From contig JAIRYY010000099.1 in NCBI GenBank assembly GCA_031267485.1, positions 1-7,244 of the forward strand: a stretch of DNA of 7,244 nucleotides, written 5' to 3'. This stretch comes from Tannerella sp. GTDB taxonomy: Bacteria; Bacteroidota; Bacteroidia; Bacteroidales; Tannerellaceae. Each line of letters begins with the position of its first letter. Within the stretch, counting starts at the first letter, position 1. The notes under the pieces are model-generated. The model worked only from the letters and a program-made list of their open reading frames with translations, was not told where the DNA came from and searched no databases. A program made the translations under genes and the position numbers. Below are positions 1 through 7,000 of the stretch, in pieces.

Positions 1-133
1 ATTATAAATTAATCCTGCAAAACAAGTTCGACACGGAGAATCCGGGTTATACTTTTGCTTCTATTAACATAAGTGGCTTATTCTAAAATTGTTACACTCA
101 TTATATCGAACTCAGGTTAAGAATAATACCGGC

Positions 134-158
134 TTGACTACCGTTGCAACAAAGTCAA
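134..158. promoter_or_regulatory. Operator-like inverted repeat
   Basis: The arms TTGACT (134-139) and AGTCAA (153-158) are exact inverted copies. They flank a perfect 8-base palindrome, GTTGCAAC (143-150), with spacers of 3 and 2 bases. Nested symmetry of this kind is typical of dimeric DNA-binding-protein sites. As an RNA hairpin it would be weak (6 pairs, 13-base loop), and no T-tract follows on either strand, so it does not look like a terminator. No adjacent gene inside the window would obviously be controlled by it. The role is inferred from symmetry only. Confidence 0.2.
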
Positions 159-204
159 AAAAAATTATAATTGCAGTGATTTTTTTTATATCCGACTGCG
201 TCGG
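157..204 (-). terminator. Possible transcript end of the dehydrogenase gene
   Basis: Read on the minus strand, directly after the TGA stop there is a compact GC-rich hairpin, CCGAC-GCA-GTCGG (204-192). After it come an A8 run and, 13 bases after the T that ends the A8T arm, a T8 run. The A8T and AT8 arms can pair over 9 A-T base pairs (187-179 with 165-157). The T-tract does not directly follow the GC stem, so this is not a textbook intrinsic terminator. The strongest reason to suspect one is its placement immediately downstream of the last gene of the minus-strand run. Confidence 0.25.
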
Positions 205-1806
205 TCAGGTTAATATTGATGCAATCTTTTCTGCGCAGTTTTCTCCGTCTATTGCCGCCGAGACTATTCCTCCGGCATATCCGGCCCCTTCGCCGCACGG
301 ATATAAGCCTTTCAGTTCTATGTGTTGCATGGATTCGCGGTCTCTGAGTATCCTCACGGGGGATGATGTGCGACTTTCAACGCCAATCATTACTGCGTCG
401 TTTGTCAGAAAACCGCCCGATACTTTATCGAATGACCGGAATCCTTCGCGCAATGATTTCACGATTGGTTCGGGCATCCAGAAATGCAGGGGTGAGGCCA
501 GCAGTCCGGGAGCATAAGAGGAAGCGGGCAGGTCGGAGGAATTTTTTTTATTGACGAAATCGACCATGCGTTGCGAAGGCGCAGTCTGCTTCATTCCTCC
601 GTTCAGCCAGCAGACGCGCTCCAGCTGTTCCTGGAATGTCATTACATGCAGTTCTTTGCCGTAAGCGTCCTTCTCCTCCCCCGTTATACCGGACTTTATT
701 TTGCCCGACAGTATGTCGCCGGGGCTTACTTCTACAACTATTCCGGCATTTGCCCAGCGTGAACCGCGGGTTGAGGACGACATTCCGTTTACGACCAGTT
801 GCTCCCGGTCGCTCGCCGCAGGGACTACATAACCTCCGGGACACATGCAGAATGAATATACGCCGCGTCCGCCCGCCTGTGTGACAAACCGGTACTCGGC
901 AGCAGGCAGATGGTCGCCCCTGCCTTCTTTACTGTGATAGCGTATCTGATCTATCAACTGTTGGGGATGCTCGAGACGGATGCCGACGGCTATGCCTTTG
1001 GCCTCGACGGCTATTTTGACGGACGACAGATAACGATATACATCTCTCGCGGAATGTCCCGTTGCGAGTATGACCGCCGACGCCGGGAAGTCTTTCCCGC
1101 ACCGCGTTTTGACTCCCTTTACCGTGCGGTCTTTTATTATAAGCGATTCCATACATGTTTCAAAATGTACTTCGCCTCCCGAACCGGTTATCTGTTCGCG
1201 CATATTCTCGATGATGCCGGGCAGCTTGTCTGTTCCTATATGCGGATGTGCGTCATAGAGGATTGATGCACCGGCTCCGTGCTGATGGAATATATTTAAA
1301 ACACGTTCCACCGAACCGCGCTTTTTGCTTCTCGTATATAGCTTCCCGTCGGAATATGCTCCCGCTCCCCCTTCGCCGAAGCAATAGTTTGATTCGGGGT
1401 TTATGCTATGCTCGCGGCTTATAAGCGCTATATCTTTTTTGCGGTCATGCACGTTTTTACCGCGCTCTATTATTACCGGTTTGAGACCCAGTTCCACAAG
1501 ACGCAGCGCGGCAAACAGTCCGGCAGGCCCTGCTCCTACTATCACAACCGATTTTGAAGCAGCGGTTACATCTTTATATTCTATTTTCCGGAATATGTCA
1601 TCCTGCGGCTCTTCTTCATTAATGAATGCTCTTAATGTGATGTTTACGAAGACGGTTCTCTGACGGGCATCTATGGAGCGTTTTAATATCCTGACGGCTT
1701 TCACGGATTCTGCCGTAGCGCCTGTTTCACGGCATACTGCCGTTCTCAGTGTGTCTTCGTTTGCCGCCTCTGCGGGCAATATGCGTAAGTGCAGTTCCTG
1801 GATCAT
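205..1806 (-). CDS. FAD-dependent dehydrogenase (COG2509 type)
   Basis: This is a 533-residue flavoprotein, probably cytosolic since no signal peptide is visible. Residues 1-80 form an N-terminal domain without a cofactor motif. Residues 86-96 carry the dinucleotide-binding loop (SVVIVGAGPAG), and Glu114 in VIIERG is placed to bind the ribose of FAD. A family-typical glycine-rich segment (FGEGGAGAYSDGKLYTR) lies at 143-159. An MCPGGYVVPA motif is at 321-330, and the C-terminal FAD-binding motif (GLYPCGEGAGYAGGI) is near 500-514. This architecture and length match the COG2509 group of uncharacterised NAD(P)/FAD-dependent oxidoreductases. Their substrate is not established, and I do not assign one. 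The ATG start follows the radA stop by 11 bases, so the two are almost certainly co-transcribed. The family call is secure and the reaction is unknown. Confidence 0.93.
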   Translation of the reverse strand: MIQELHLRILPAEAANEDTLRTAVCRETGATAESVKAVRILKRSIDARQRTVFVNITLRAFINEEEPQDDIFRKIEYKDVTAASKSVVIVGAGPAGLFAALRLVELGLKPVIIERGKNVHDRKKDIALISREHSINPESNYCFGEGGAGAYSDGKLYTRSKKRGSVERVLNIFHQHGAGASILYDAHPHIGTDKLPGIIENMREQITGSGGEVHFETCMESLIIKDRTVKGVKTRCGKDFPASAVILATGHSARDVYRYLSSVKIAVEAKGIAVGIRLEHPQQLIDQIRYHSKEGRGDHLPAAEYRFVTQAGGRGVYSFCMCPGGYVVPAASDREQLVVNGMSSSTRGSRWANAGIVVEVSPGDILSGKIKSGITGEEKDAYGKELHVMTFQEQLERVCWLNGGMKQTAPSQRMVDFVNKKNSSDLPASSYAPGLLASPLHFWMPEPIVKSLREGFRSFDKVSGGFLTNDAVMIGVESRTSSPVRILRDRESMQHIELKGLYPCGEGAGYAGGIVSAAIDGENCAEKIASILT

Positions 1807-1817
1807 ACAGTTAATTA

Positions 1818-3185
1818 TTAGCCGAACAATTCTTTAAAGGCTTCTTCTACTTTCTTTACTTTCACAACCCTGATGTGGCTTTTAAGCGATTCCAGGCCTT
1901 TCATCGAGGGAACGATAATAGTGGAGAAACCTAATTTTTCGGATTCCTGTACACGTTGTTCGATTCGCGTCACGGGACGTATCTCGCCCGACAGACCGAC
2001 TTCGCCTGCAAGGCATGTAGTGCGGTCTATCGCTATATCGAGACTCGATGACAAGACGGCGCTTATGACCGAAAGGTCTATCGCCGGGTCGTTCACCTTC
2101 AGTCCGCCGGCTATGTTGAGAAAGACATCTTTTTGTACGAGCTTGAAGCCGGCGCGTTTTTCGAGCACTGCCAGAAGCATGTTCATCCGCCGTATATCGA
2201 AACCGGTGGGGCTGCGCTGTGGCGTGCCGTAGACTGCCGTACTTACGAGTGATTGCGTTTCGATCAGGAACGGACGGACTCCTTCTATTGCGGCTGCAAT
2301 GGCGACACCGCTCAGTCCCTGATGATTTCCGGTCAACAGCAGTTCGGACGGATTACCGACCTGCCGCAGTCCGTTCTGGCGCATCTCATAGATGCCAAGC
2401 TCGGAGGTACTGCCAAAACGGTTTTTTATACTTCTCAGTATACGGTACATGTAATGCTGGTCGCCCTCGAACTGAATCACCGTATCGACGATATGTTCCA
2501 GCACCTTTGGCCCGGCAATGCTTCCTTCCTTGTTTATATGACCGATAAGCAGGACCGGCGTACCGGTCTCTTTGGCATATTTAAGAATCAGTGCGCTACA
2601 TTCGCGTATCTGTGTGATACTGCCGGGCGATGATTCGGCAACTCCGGTAAAAAGCGTCTGAACGGAGTCGACAATCAATAAGTCGGGTTTTATATTCTGC
2701 GCCTGAACGAATATCTGTTCGAGGTTTGTTTCGCACAAGATGTAGCAATTATCCATATTACCGGCCGGCAGGAGCCGGTCGGCGCGCATTTTAAGCTGCT
2801 GCGCGCTCTCTTCGCCTGAAACGTACAGCGTTCTGAGGTTTGTCAACTGCAGAACGGTTTGCAGTACAAGGGTTGATTTACCGATACCCGGCTCGCCGCC
2901 AATCAGCACGAGCGATCCGCGTACCAGACCGCCGCCAAGCACACGGTTCAGCTCGCCGTCATTCAAATCTATCCGCGGGGCTTCTTCGGAACTGACATCG
3001 CGAAGCAGCCTGGGCCTGGCGTCACTCTTGTCAAGACCTTTGATGGAACGCTGCGACTGCGGCTCTTTATATATCGTCTCCTCAACAAATGAGTTCCACT
3101 CGCCGCATGATGGGCATTTACCAACCCACTTGAGCGATTCCATCCCGCAGTTGGAACAAACATATACGACTTTGGATTTTGCCAT
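1818..3185 (-). CDS. radA: DNA repair protein RadA (Sms)
   Basis: RadA is a RecA-related ATPase that drives branch migration of recombination intermediates and helps process stalled forks in the cytoplasm. The 455 residues match the usual length of about 455-460. In order: a four-cysteine zinc finger (C10, C13, C24, C27); Walker A, GEPGIGKST, at 97-105; Walker B ending at Asp173 (LLIVDS); a conserved GHINKEGSIAGPKVLEH stretch from 215; the RadA signature KNRFG at 254-258; and a C-terminal Lon-protease-like domain from about 275, including FLNIAGGLKVNDPAIDL (355-371) and GEVGLSGEIRPV (394-405). All key residues are present, so it should be functional. The ATG lies 3 bases after the stop of the beta-barrel gene with no Shine-Dalgarno. 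The FAD-dehydrogenase gene follows after 11 bases. The identification is secure. Confidence 0.98.
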   Translation of the reverse strand: MAKSKVVYVCSNCGMESLKWVGKCPSCGEWNSFVEETIYKEPQSQRSIKGLDKSDARPRLLRDVSSEEAPRIDLNDGELNRVLGGGLVRGSLVLIGGEPGIGKSTLVLQTVLQLTNLRTLYVSGEESAQQLKMRADRLLPAGNMDNCYILCETNLEQIFVQAQNIKPDLLIVDSVQTLFTGVAESSPGSITQIRECSALILKYAKETGTPVLLIGHINKEGSIAGPKVLEHIVDTVIQFEGDQHYMYRILRSIKNRFGSTSELGIYEMRQNGLRQVGNPSELLLTGNHQGLSGVAIAAAIEGVRPFLIETQSLVSTAVYGTPQRSPTGFDIRRMNMLLAVLEKRAGFKLVQKDVFLNIAGGLKVNDPAIDLSVISAVLSSSLDIAIDRTTCLAGEVGLSGEIRPVTRIEQRVQESEKLGFSTIIVPSMKGLESLKSHIRVVKVKKVEEAFKELFG

Positions 3186-3188
3186 TAA

Positions 3189-3758
3189 TCAGAAATAATA
3201 AGCGCAGCGAAATGCAAACATTGCCTGATCGTATTTCCTTTGGGCGGTAAGGTTATAGCGGAACTCCGCGCCGATCAGTATGTCGTCCGTTATACGTGTT
3301 TCCACACCATATCCGAGATTAAGGCCAAGGCGGATTACCGTATCGTCAATATCCCAGAGAACTGTGGAATAATTATATTTCCAGACGGAAAGGCCTAATC
3401 CCCCGACAGGATAAACGGTCGTCTTATTTGTTATACGTGTAAGATAATGGAAGTCCATGTTCATATACCATGTACTTAAATTATCTTTTTCAAACAGATA
3501 CGACACCGAAGGCGCCATACGTATCTTGTCTCTGAGATTATACCGGAAATCAACGCCTATAAGGAATGACTTGTTATCAACGCCATAGCCCAATATGCCT
3601 CCTATTGATGAAACGCCCTTTTCTCCACTGGGCTTCAGGATAGTTGCAGGCGCGGTCTTTGCGGTTGCGGTTTCCTTAGCGGTGGTTTTACTTTGCGCAA
3701 AACCTGCCGGAGATACTGAAAGAATGCATAATACCAGGATTAGTTTTTTTGACTTCAT
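3189..3758 (-). CDS. Small outer-membrane beta-barrel protein
   Basis: This is a 189-residue exported protein. Residues 1-21 form a clear signal peptide (KSKK, then a hydrophobic core, ending GFA before Gln22). A Thr/Ala/Lys-rich linker follows at about 24-40. From residue 51 to the end I count about eight amphipathic strands of alternating pattern (for example SFLIGVDFRYNL, MAPSVSYLF, IRLGLNLGYGV, ILIGAEFRYNL). The chain ends in AYYF, and a terminal aromatic residue is the usual C-terminal signature for outer-membrane barrel insertion. It resembles the OmpW/OmpX-sized barrels annotated in Bacteroidota as outer membrane beta-barrel proteins. No specific function can be read from it. It sits 38 bases after the dipeptidase stop and 3 bases before radA. 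I found no TAnnTTTG promoter box just upstream, so it may depend on transcription from further up. Confidence 0.85.
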   Translation of the reverse strand: MKSKKLILVLCILSVSPAGFAQSKTTAKETATAKTAPATILKPSGEKGVSSIGGILGYGVDNKSFLIGVDFRYNLRDKIRMAPSVSYLFEKDNLSTWYMNMDFHYLTRITNKTTVYPVGGLGLSVWKYNYSTVLWDIDDTVIRLGLNLGYGVETRITDDILIGAEFRYNLTAQRKYDQAMFAFRCAYYF

Positions 3759-3796
3759 TTTCTTACGATTTAAAGATTTATTTTTTATTTACCGTG

Positions 3797-5515
3797 TCAC
3801 TTTACCTCAAGATTTTTACCGGCCGATTTTACTATCTCACGGTAATAATCTTCGTCATACCCGGGGAAATCAGGCGATACCGGCATTCCGTAAGGGTTAC
3901 GTTTAAACTCTCCGTTCTCTTCTTTCTTTACATTCCCGTCGATATACTTTACAAGAAGATATTCACCGAGCTTTTTCCACCGTTCGGTTGCAGCGTTAGC
4001 CGTCGATTCGCTGAACCAGGTAAGGAACCTGCGCGCTTCATCAGGATTCTTTTCATACATCACGGCAGCTGCCTTATCGATTGCCGGAACGATTTGCTGA
4101 TAACTATCTTCCAGCTCCTGCTGCACTTTGCGAATGTCCCGTATCATAAAACTGTATTTGCCGTATGCCATATTGGCAACCCAGTTGTGTATCCAGAAAG
4201 CCGAAGTCCACGAGAAATTATAAAGATCGCCGTTGCCTGCGCGGTAACATTCGGGAGTTTTTAACGATGAACTGTAAACAGGATTGAAAACAGCCATGTC
4301 GGCATCATCCGTTCCAAACCATAATATACCGCCTATGGCATCGGGAAGCCAGTTACGCAATTGCGGAATTATTACAAAACCGGTCTGTTGAGTTGCAATA
4401 GCGCGCTCATTGAGGTATTTCTTACCGTCAACGGTGAAATCCATGGGACGCCACCGGTAAGGCGACTTATATGGACCTGCGCCCGGATCTTTTGTCATAT
4501 CCATTGAAGTGCCTTCGTAATGGTCGCGCATTCCGTTCCGGATATCCTCCAGAGATAATTTGCGGTTTGGTCTTATGTACAAAGGCATTGGTTCACGGGT
4601 GACGTCACCGCGTACAAATTGCTCGTATTTATTCATTGAATCGTCATATTTGCGGAAGAATGACCATACACGGGCTTCACAGGCGCGCAATCCGCTGAAA
4701 TCATACGGGCAATAGGCTTTTGCAAAACTGAAATCCCGGTCATCGCCTTTGTAAAATCCCTTCTCACGGGCATATGATACTACATCGGGCGAATACAGGC
4801 AGTTTTCCTTATCATTGAAAGGTATTTGCTGTATGCGTGACTGATTGGCATGTGCAGCGATACAATCGTCGGGTATACGTATGGCAACCCATAATGCGCC
4901 TTTATTTCCGGCGCCTTTACCTGTCATCTCCATTATCCAGGCTTCGTTCTTGTCGGCAATGGAGAAACTCTCCCCTCCGCTGCAATAACCATAATCACGC
5001 ACGAGGTTTGTCATGACGCTAATGGCTTCGCGAGCTGTTTTGGCTCGTTGCAGCGTTATATAAATCAAGCTGCCGTAATCTATCATGCCTGTGGCGTCTA
5101 CCAGTTCGGGACGACCGCCAAATGTGCTCTCGGTAATAGCCAGCTGATGCTCGTTCATATTTCCCACTACATTGTAGGTTTGTTTTGCCTGGGGAATCCG
5201 GCCTAACGGTTTTCCGCTATCCCACTCCACCACTTCGAGCATAGCGCCTTCAGGCCATACGGCAGCAGGCCAGTGGTAAAGCGCTCCGTATAAGGAATGT
5301 GAATCCGCAGAGTATGAAATCATCACGGAGCCGTCAGTTGATGCTTTCCGGCCAACTAACAGACCTGTGCAGGCATCTGATTTTAATATGCCTGCAAATA
5401 TAAATAATAATGACAGGGCTAAAAATCTGTTTGTACACTTTCTTAAATCCCTTACATTAACACTGCTTCCAACAACTGTTGTCTGAAGCTCTGAATTATA
5501 GTTCTTTTTCACCAT
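3797..5515 (-). CDS. Secreted C69-family dipeptidase
   Basis: This is a 572-residue peptidase of family C69 (formerly U34), N-terminal-nucleophile hydrolases that cleave dipeptides. The likely nucleophile is Cys49 in ACTGLLVGRKASTDGS, the usual opening motif of the mature enzyme. Other family-like segments are SYSADSH (58-64), NMNEHQLAITEST (119-131) and AHANQSRI (211-218). Residues 1-28 are a basic N-region and 29-44 a hydrophobic stretch (FLALSLLFIFAGIL core), followed by SDA directly before Cys49. Signal-peptide removal could therefore expose the catalytic cysteine in the periplasm. The N-region is long, but I see no better in-frame start, and a -7 promoter box lies 42 bases upstream of the ATG. 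The gene follows the PAP2 gene by 103 bases and precedes the barrel gene by 38. Peptide scavenging is the likely role, by inference from the family. Confidence 0.92.
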   Translation of the reverse strand: MVKKNYNSELQTTVVGSSVNVRDLRKCTNRFLALSLLFIFAGILKSDACTGLLVGRKASTDGSVMISYSADSHSLYGALYHWPAAVWPEGAMLEVVEWDSGKPLGRIPQAKQTYNVVGNMNEHQLAITESTFGGRPELVDATGMIDYGSLIYITLQRAKTAREAISVMTNLVRDYGYCSGGESFSIADKNEAWIMEMTGKGAGNKGALWVAIRIPDDCIAAHANQSRIQQIPFNDKENCLYSPDVVSYAREKGFYKGDDRDFSFAKAYCPYDFSGLRACEARVWSFFRKYDDSMNKYEQFVRGDVTREPMPLYIRPNRKLSLEDIRNGMRDHYEGTSMDMTKDPGAGPYKSPYRWRPMDFTVDGKKYLNERAIATQQTGFVIIPQLRNWLPDAIGGILWFGTDDADMAVFNPVYSSSLKTPECYRAGNGDLYNFSWTSAFWIHNWVANMAYGKYSFMIRDIRKVQQELEDSYQQIVPAIDKAAAVMYEKNPDEARRFLTWFSESTANAATERWKKLGEYLLVKYIDGNVKKEENGEFKRNPYGMPVSPDFPGYDEDYYREIVKSAGKNLEVK

Positions 5516-5556
5516 ATCACAATTTTTCTTTATAATAGTTTAGTTATCAAATGCAA

Positions 5557-5564
5557 CAAAAATA
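5557..5564 (-). promoter_or_regulatory. Candidate -7 promoter box for the C69 dipeptidase gene
   Basis: On the minus strand these bases read TATTTTTG, an exact match to the Bacteroidota primary-sigma -7 consensus TAnnTTTG. The box lies 42 bases upstream of the dipeptidase ATG, which would give a leader of about 35 bases that is A-rich near the start codon. No good -33 TTTG is present at the expected spacing of about 19-21 bases, so only half of the promoter is recognisable. It may be the main promoter for the dipeptidase, barrel, radA and dehydrogenase genes. Confidence 0.4.
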
Positions 5565-5618
5565 CTAATTATTTCTAATTAACCCATTAGGAAGCGGTAC
5601 TTATTTTGACAAAAACGG

Positions 5619-6488
5619 TTAAAACTGATATACAAAGGCTATTCCGTAATTCTGTACGCCAATAACAGGGAGAGCCGATATAGCTCTGTCACCGCTCTCA
5701 AAACCAAACAGGGTATGCCACACGGGAAGCATCATATAACCGATTTCAGCGCTAAGCAGACCTGCGCCTGCTCCCATTACGACATCACTGAACCAATGGG
5801 CATTATTATGCATACGGAAAAAACCCGTACCTGCTGCCATCACATAACCGGAGATTCCAATCCATGGCGACACATCCTTATATTCTTTGTACATTATATG
5901 CGCTCCGGTCATTGCAATAGCCGTATGGCCTGAAGGAAAGGCATCGTCGAGCCACCCTCTGGGTCTCACTACCGGTACGGTCTCTTTAATTGTCCACACT
6001 ACTGCGCCTGTTATCAGATATGATGTTGCCATAATCAATGTCCTGTCCCTTAAATTGTGTCTGGATTCTATACCCGGAATAAAATCAAGTCCGAAAGCAA
6101 GAAGAGGGGTAGCTACTTCAAGATAGTTATCGACAGGTAAATGTTTGCCTGCACGTTTCCGTATCTCATTGTTTATATCGTAATCCCACTGTCGCACGGG
6201 TAATTCATCAAAACGCGCCGCCGTACCATAAGCTATAAAGATTGCCGGAATAATAAACTTTGATCCTTTGCCGTTAAACAGATTTTTTTTTGTCTTACTC
6301 CCTTGTCTCTGTTTCAGCATCTCTTCATACGAATCTCCATACACCTTACCGGGATGAAAATCCGATAAGGTGATTAATCCCGGCGATTTCATTGTTGGAG
6401 GGGGCAGCTTTGATTCCTGAGCTGCAACATACACCGGACTAATAAGACAGATAAGTATCAAATAAAAATTCCTCTTACACAGCATCAT
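5619..6488 (-). CDS. PAP2-family membrane phosphatase
   Basis: This gene encodes a PAP2-superfamily phosphatase of 289 residues; such enzymes remove phosphate from lipid or isoprenoid phosphates at the membrane. From the ATG at 6488 all three motifs are visible: KETVPVVRP (168-176), FPSGHTA (184-190) and R-x5-H-x3-D (R225, H231, D235). Motif 3 has Phe where the usual SR serine stands. Residues 1-24 look like a signal peptide or anchor ending VAAQ. Several hydrophobic segments follow (about 78-92, 123-137, 151-169, 209-224, 235-256), consistent with a multi-pass membrane protein. An in-frame TTG at 6515 would add nine residues, but it sits at the transcription start predicted from the -7 box at 6520-6527, so I prefer the ATG. 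An adjacent ATG at 6485 is equally possible. Lipid A, undecaprenyl or phosphatidylglycerol phosphates are possible substrates; nothing here decides between them. Confidence 0.9.
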   Translation of the reverse strand: MMLCKRNFYLILICLISPVYVAAQESKLPPPTMKSPGLITLSDFHPGKVYGDSYEEMLKQRQGSKTKKNLFNGKGSKFIIPAIFIAYGTAARFDELPVRQWDYDINNEIRKRAGKHLPVDNYLEVATPLLAFGLDFIPGIESRHNLRDRTLIMATSYLITGAVVWTIKETVPVVRPRGWLDDAFPSGHTAIAMTGAHIMYKEYKDVSPWIGISGYVMAAGTGFFRMHNNAHWFSDVVMGAGAGLLSAEIGYMMLPVWHTLFGFESGDRAISALPVIGVQNYGIAFVYQF

Positions 6489-6519
6489 CTTTTGTTTTTC
6501 TGATTTTACTTTCAAGCTG

Positions 6520-6527
6520 CAAATATA
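6520..6527 (-). promoter_or_regulatory. -7 promoter box of the PAP2 phosphatase gene
   Basis: The minus strand reads TATATTTG here, an exact match to the Bacteroidota -7 consensus TAnnTTTG. Transcription would start near 6512-6516, giving a leader of about 25 bases to the ATG at 6488 and making the TTG at 6515 unusable as a start. There is no TTTG at the -33 position; the edge of the 6546-6574 inverted repeat occupies that place instead. This may mean a weak promoter that depends on a bound regulator, which is inference. Confidence 0.5.
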
Positions 6528-6545
6528 AAAAATAAAATGCTATCT

Positions 6546-6574
6546 TTACCGCTGTTTTTGGATAAAAACGGTAA
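6546..6574. promoter_or_regulatory. Inverted repeat between divergent genes, candidate operator
   Basis: TTACCG (6546-6551) pairs with CGGTAA (6569-6574), and inside it TTTTT (6555-6559) pairs with AAAAA (6564-6568). This leaves the loop GGAT and an unpaired CTG on the left arm. The element begins about 19 bases upstream of the PAP2 -7 box, so it covers the -33 region of that gene, and it ends 57 bases before the divergent DUF1232 start. That position suits a regulator of one or both genes. It is not placed like a terminator, because no gene ends here. Confidence 0.35.
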
Positions 6575-6631
6575 GAGAAACTGATTCTTTTTGTCCCGCT
6601 CAAGTGCGAAAAATACATAAAATAAACAGAT

Positions 6632-6994
6632 ATGAAAACGAAGGAGAGTATTTTTAATTATCAGGTATTGAAAGACAACATTTTCGATTATGCCGGAACT
6701 GTCGGCCGGATTGTCGGCCGTCCGGTATTGTTGCTGTACTGTGTACTGAAAAGTCCCGATACGCCGAAAGCGGACAAGTTGCTGATTATTTCGGCGCTGT
6801 CCTATCTGGTATTGCCTGTTGACCTGATTTCGGCCAGGCGTTTGCCGGTTATCGGCTGGATAGACGAAGTTGTTTCGATTGCGTATGTGTATCAAAAAGT
6901 GTGCAGGCATATCACGCCCGAAATTGAGGCGGAAGCGGACGAGATCCTGGATCGCTGGTTTGCGGGAACCGAGTATGAAATTATGACCGATTGA
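6632..6994 (+). CDS. DUF1232 (YkvA-like) small membrane protein
   Basis: This is a 120-residue protein with a DUF1232 core at about 45-85. The core consists of a hydrophobic helix ending in the family signature LPVDLI (61-66), then a turn and PVIGWIDEVVSIAYVY (72-87), the counterpart of the common form P-x-x-G-x-x-D-D/E. Residues 88-120 are a charged, acidic tail. Proteins of this family are small, probably membrane-associated, and have no agreed function, so none is assigned. The length is normal for the family. The ATG is preceded by an A-rich leader (ACATAAAATAAACAGAT) without Shine-Dalgarno, as is usual in Bacteroidota. The gene is divergent from the PAP2 gene and convergent with an AraC-type regulator. 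I found no exact TAnnTTTG box; TCTTTTTG at 6586-6593 is a one-mismatch candidate. The open frame continues after the TGA (see findings). Confidence 0.88.
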   Translation: MKTKESIFNYQVLKDNIFDYAGTVGRIVGRPVLLLYCVLKSPDTPKADKLLIISALSYLVLPVDLISARRLPVIGWIDEVVSIAYVYQKVCRHITPEIEAEADEILDRWFAGTEYEIMTD

Positions 6995-7000
6995 TTGGAC

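Larger units (their letters stand above)
1..204. other. AT-rich intergenic region, no gene seen
   Basis: This stretch lies beyond the stop codon of the FAD-dependent dehydrogenase gene and reaches the window edge. I find no convincing coding region: the one open frame that begins here (from 89 on the plus strand) runs on as an antisense shadow of the dehydrogenase gene. It holds an inverted repeat at 134-158 and hairpin-forming sequence at 157-204, described separately. It could be the upstream region of a minus-strand gene lying outside the window, but that cannot be judged from what is shown. Confidence 0.6.

Noticed and set aside
50..57. TACTTTTG on the plus strand, a perfect -7 box with TTCG 19 bases upstream
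   Set aside because: It points into the 3' end of the dehydrogenase gene with no plus-strand gene downstream. Such 8-base matches with two free positions are common in AT-rich DNA. An antisense RNA cannot be excluded but nothing else supports one.
89..517. A 142-codon plus-strand open frame at the left end
   Set aside because: Most of it is antisense to the conserved C-terminal FAD motif of the dehydrogenase gene, and the part in the intergenic region shows no protein-like features.
3749..4264. Plus-strand open frame across the barrel/dipeptidase junction
   Set aside because: It is antisense to the end of the dipeptidase gene and the upstream gap of the barrel gene. The sense-strand genes explain the sequence fully.
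205..6994. A new multi-gene system such as a defence island, biosynthetic cluster or mobile element
   Set aside because: All complete genes belong to widespread families with intact typical motifs, and there are no flanking repeats, integrase or transposase genes, or composition shift that I can see by eye.
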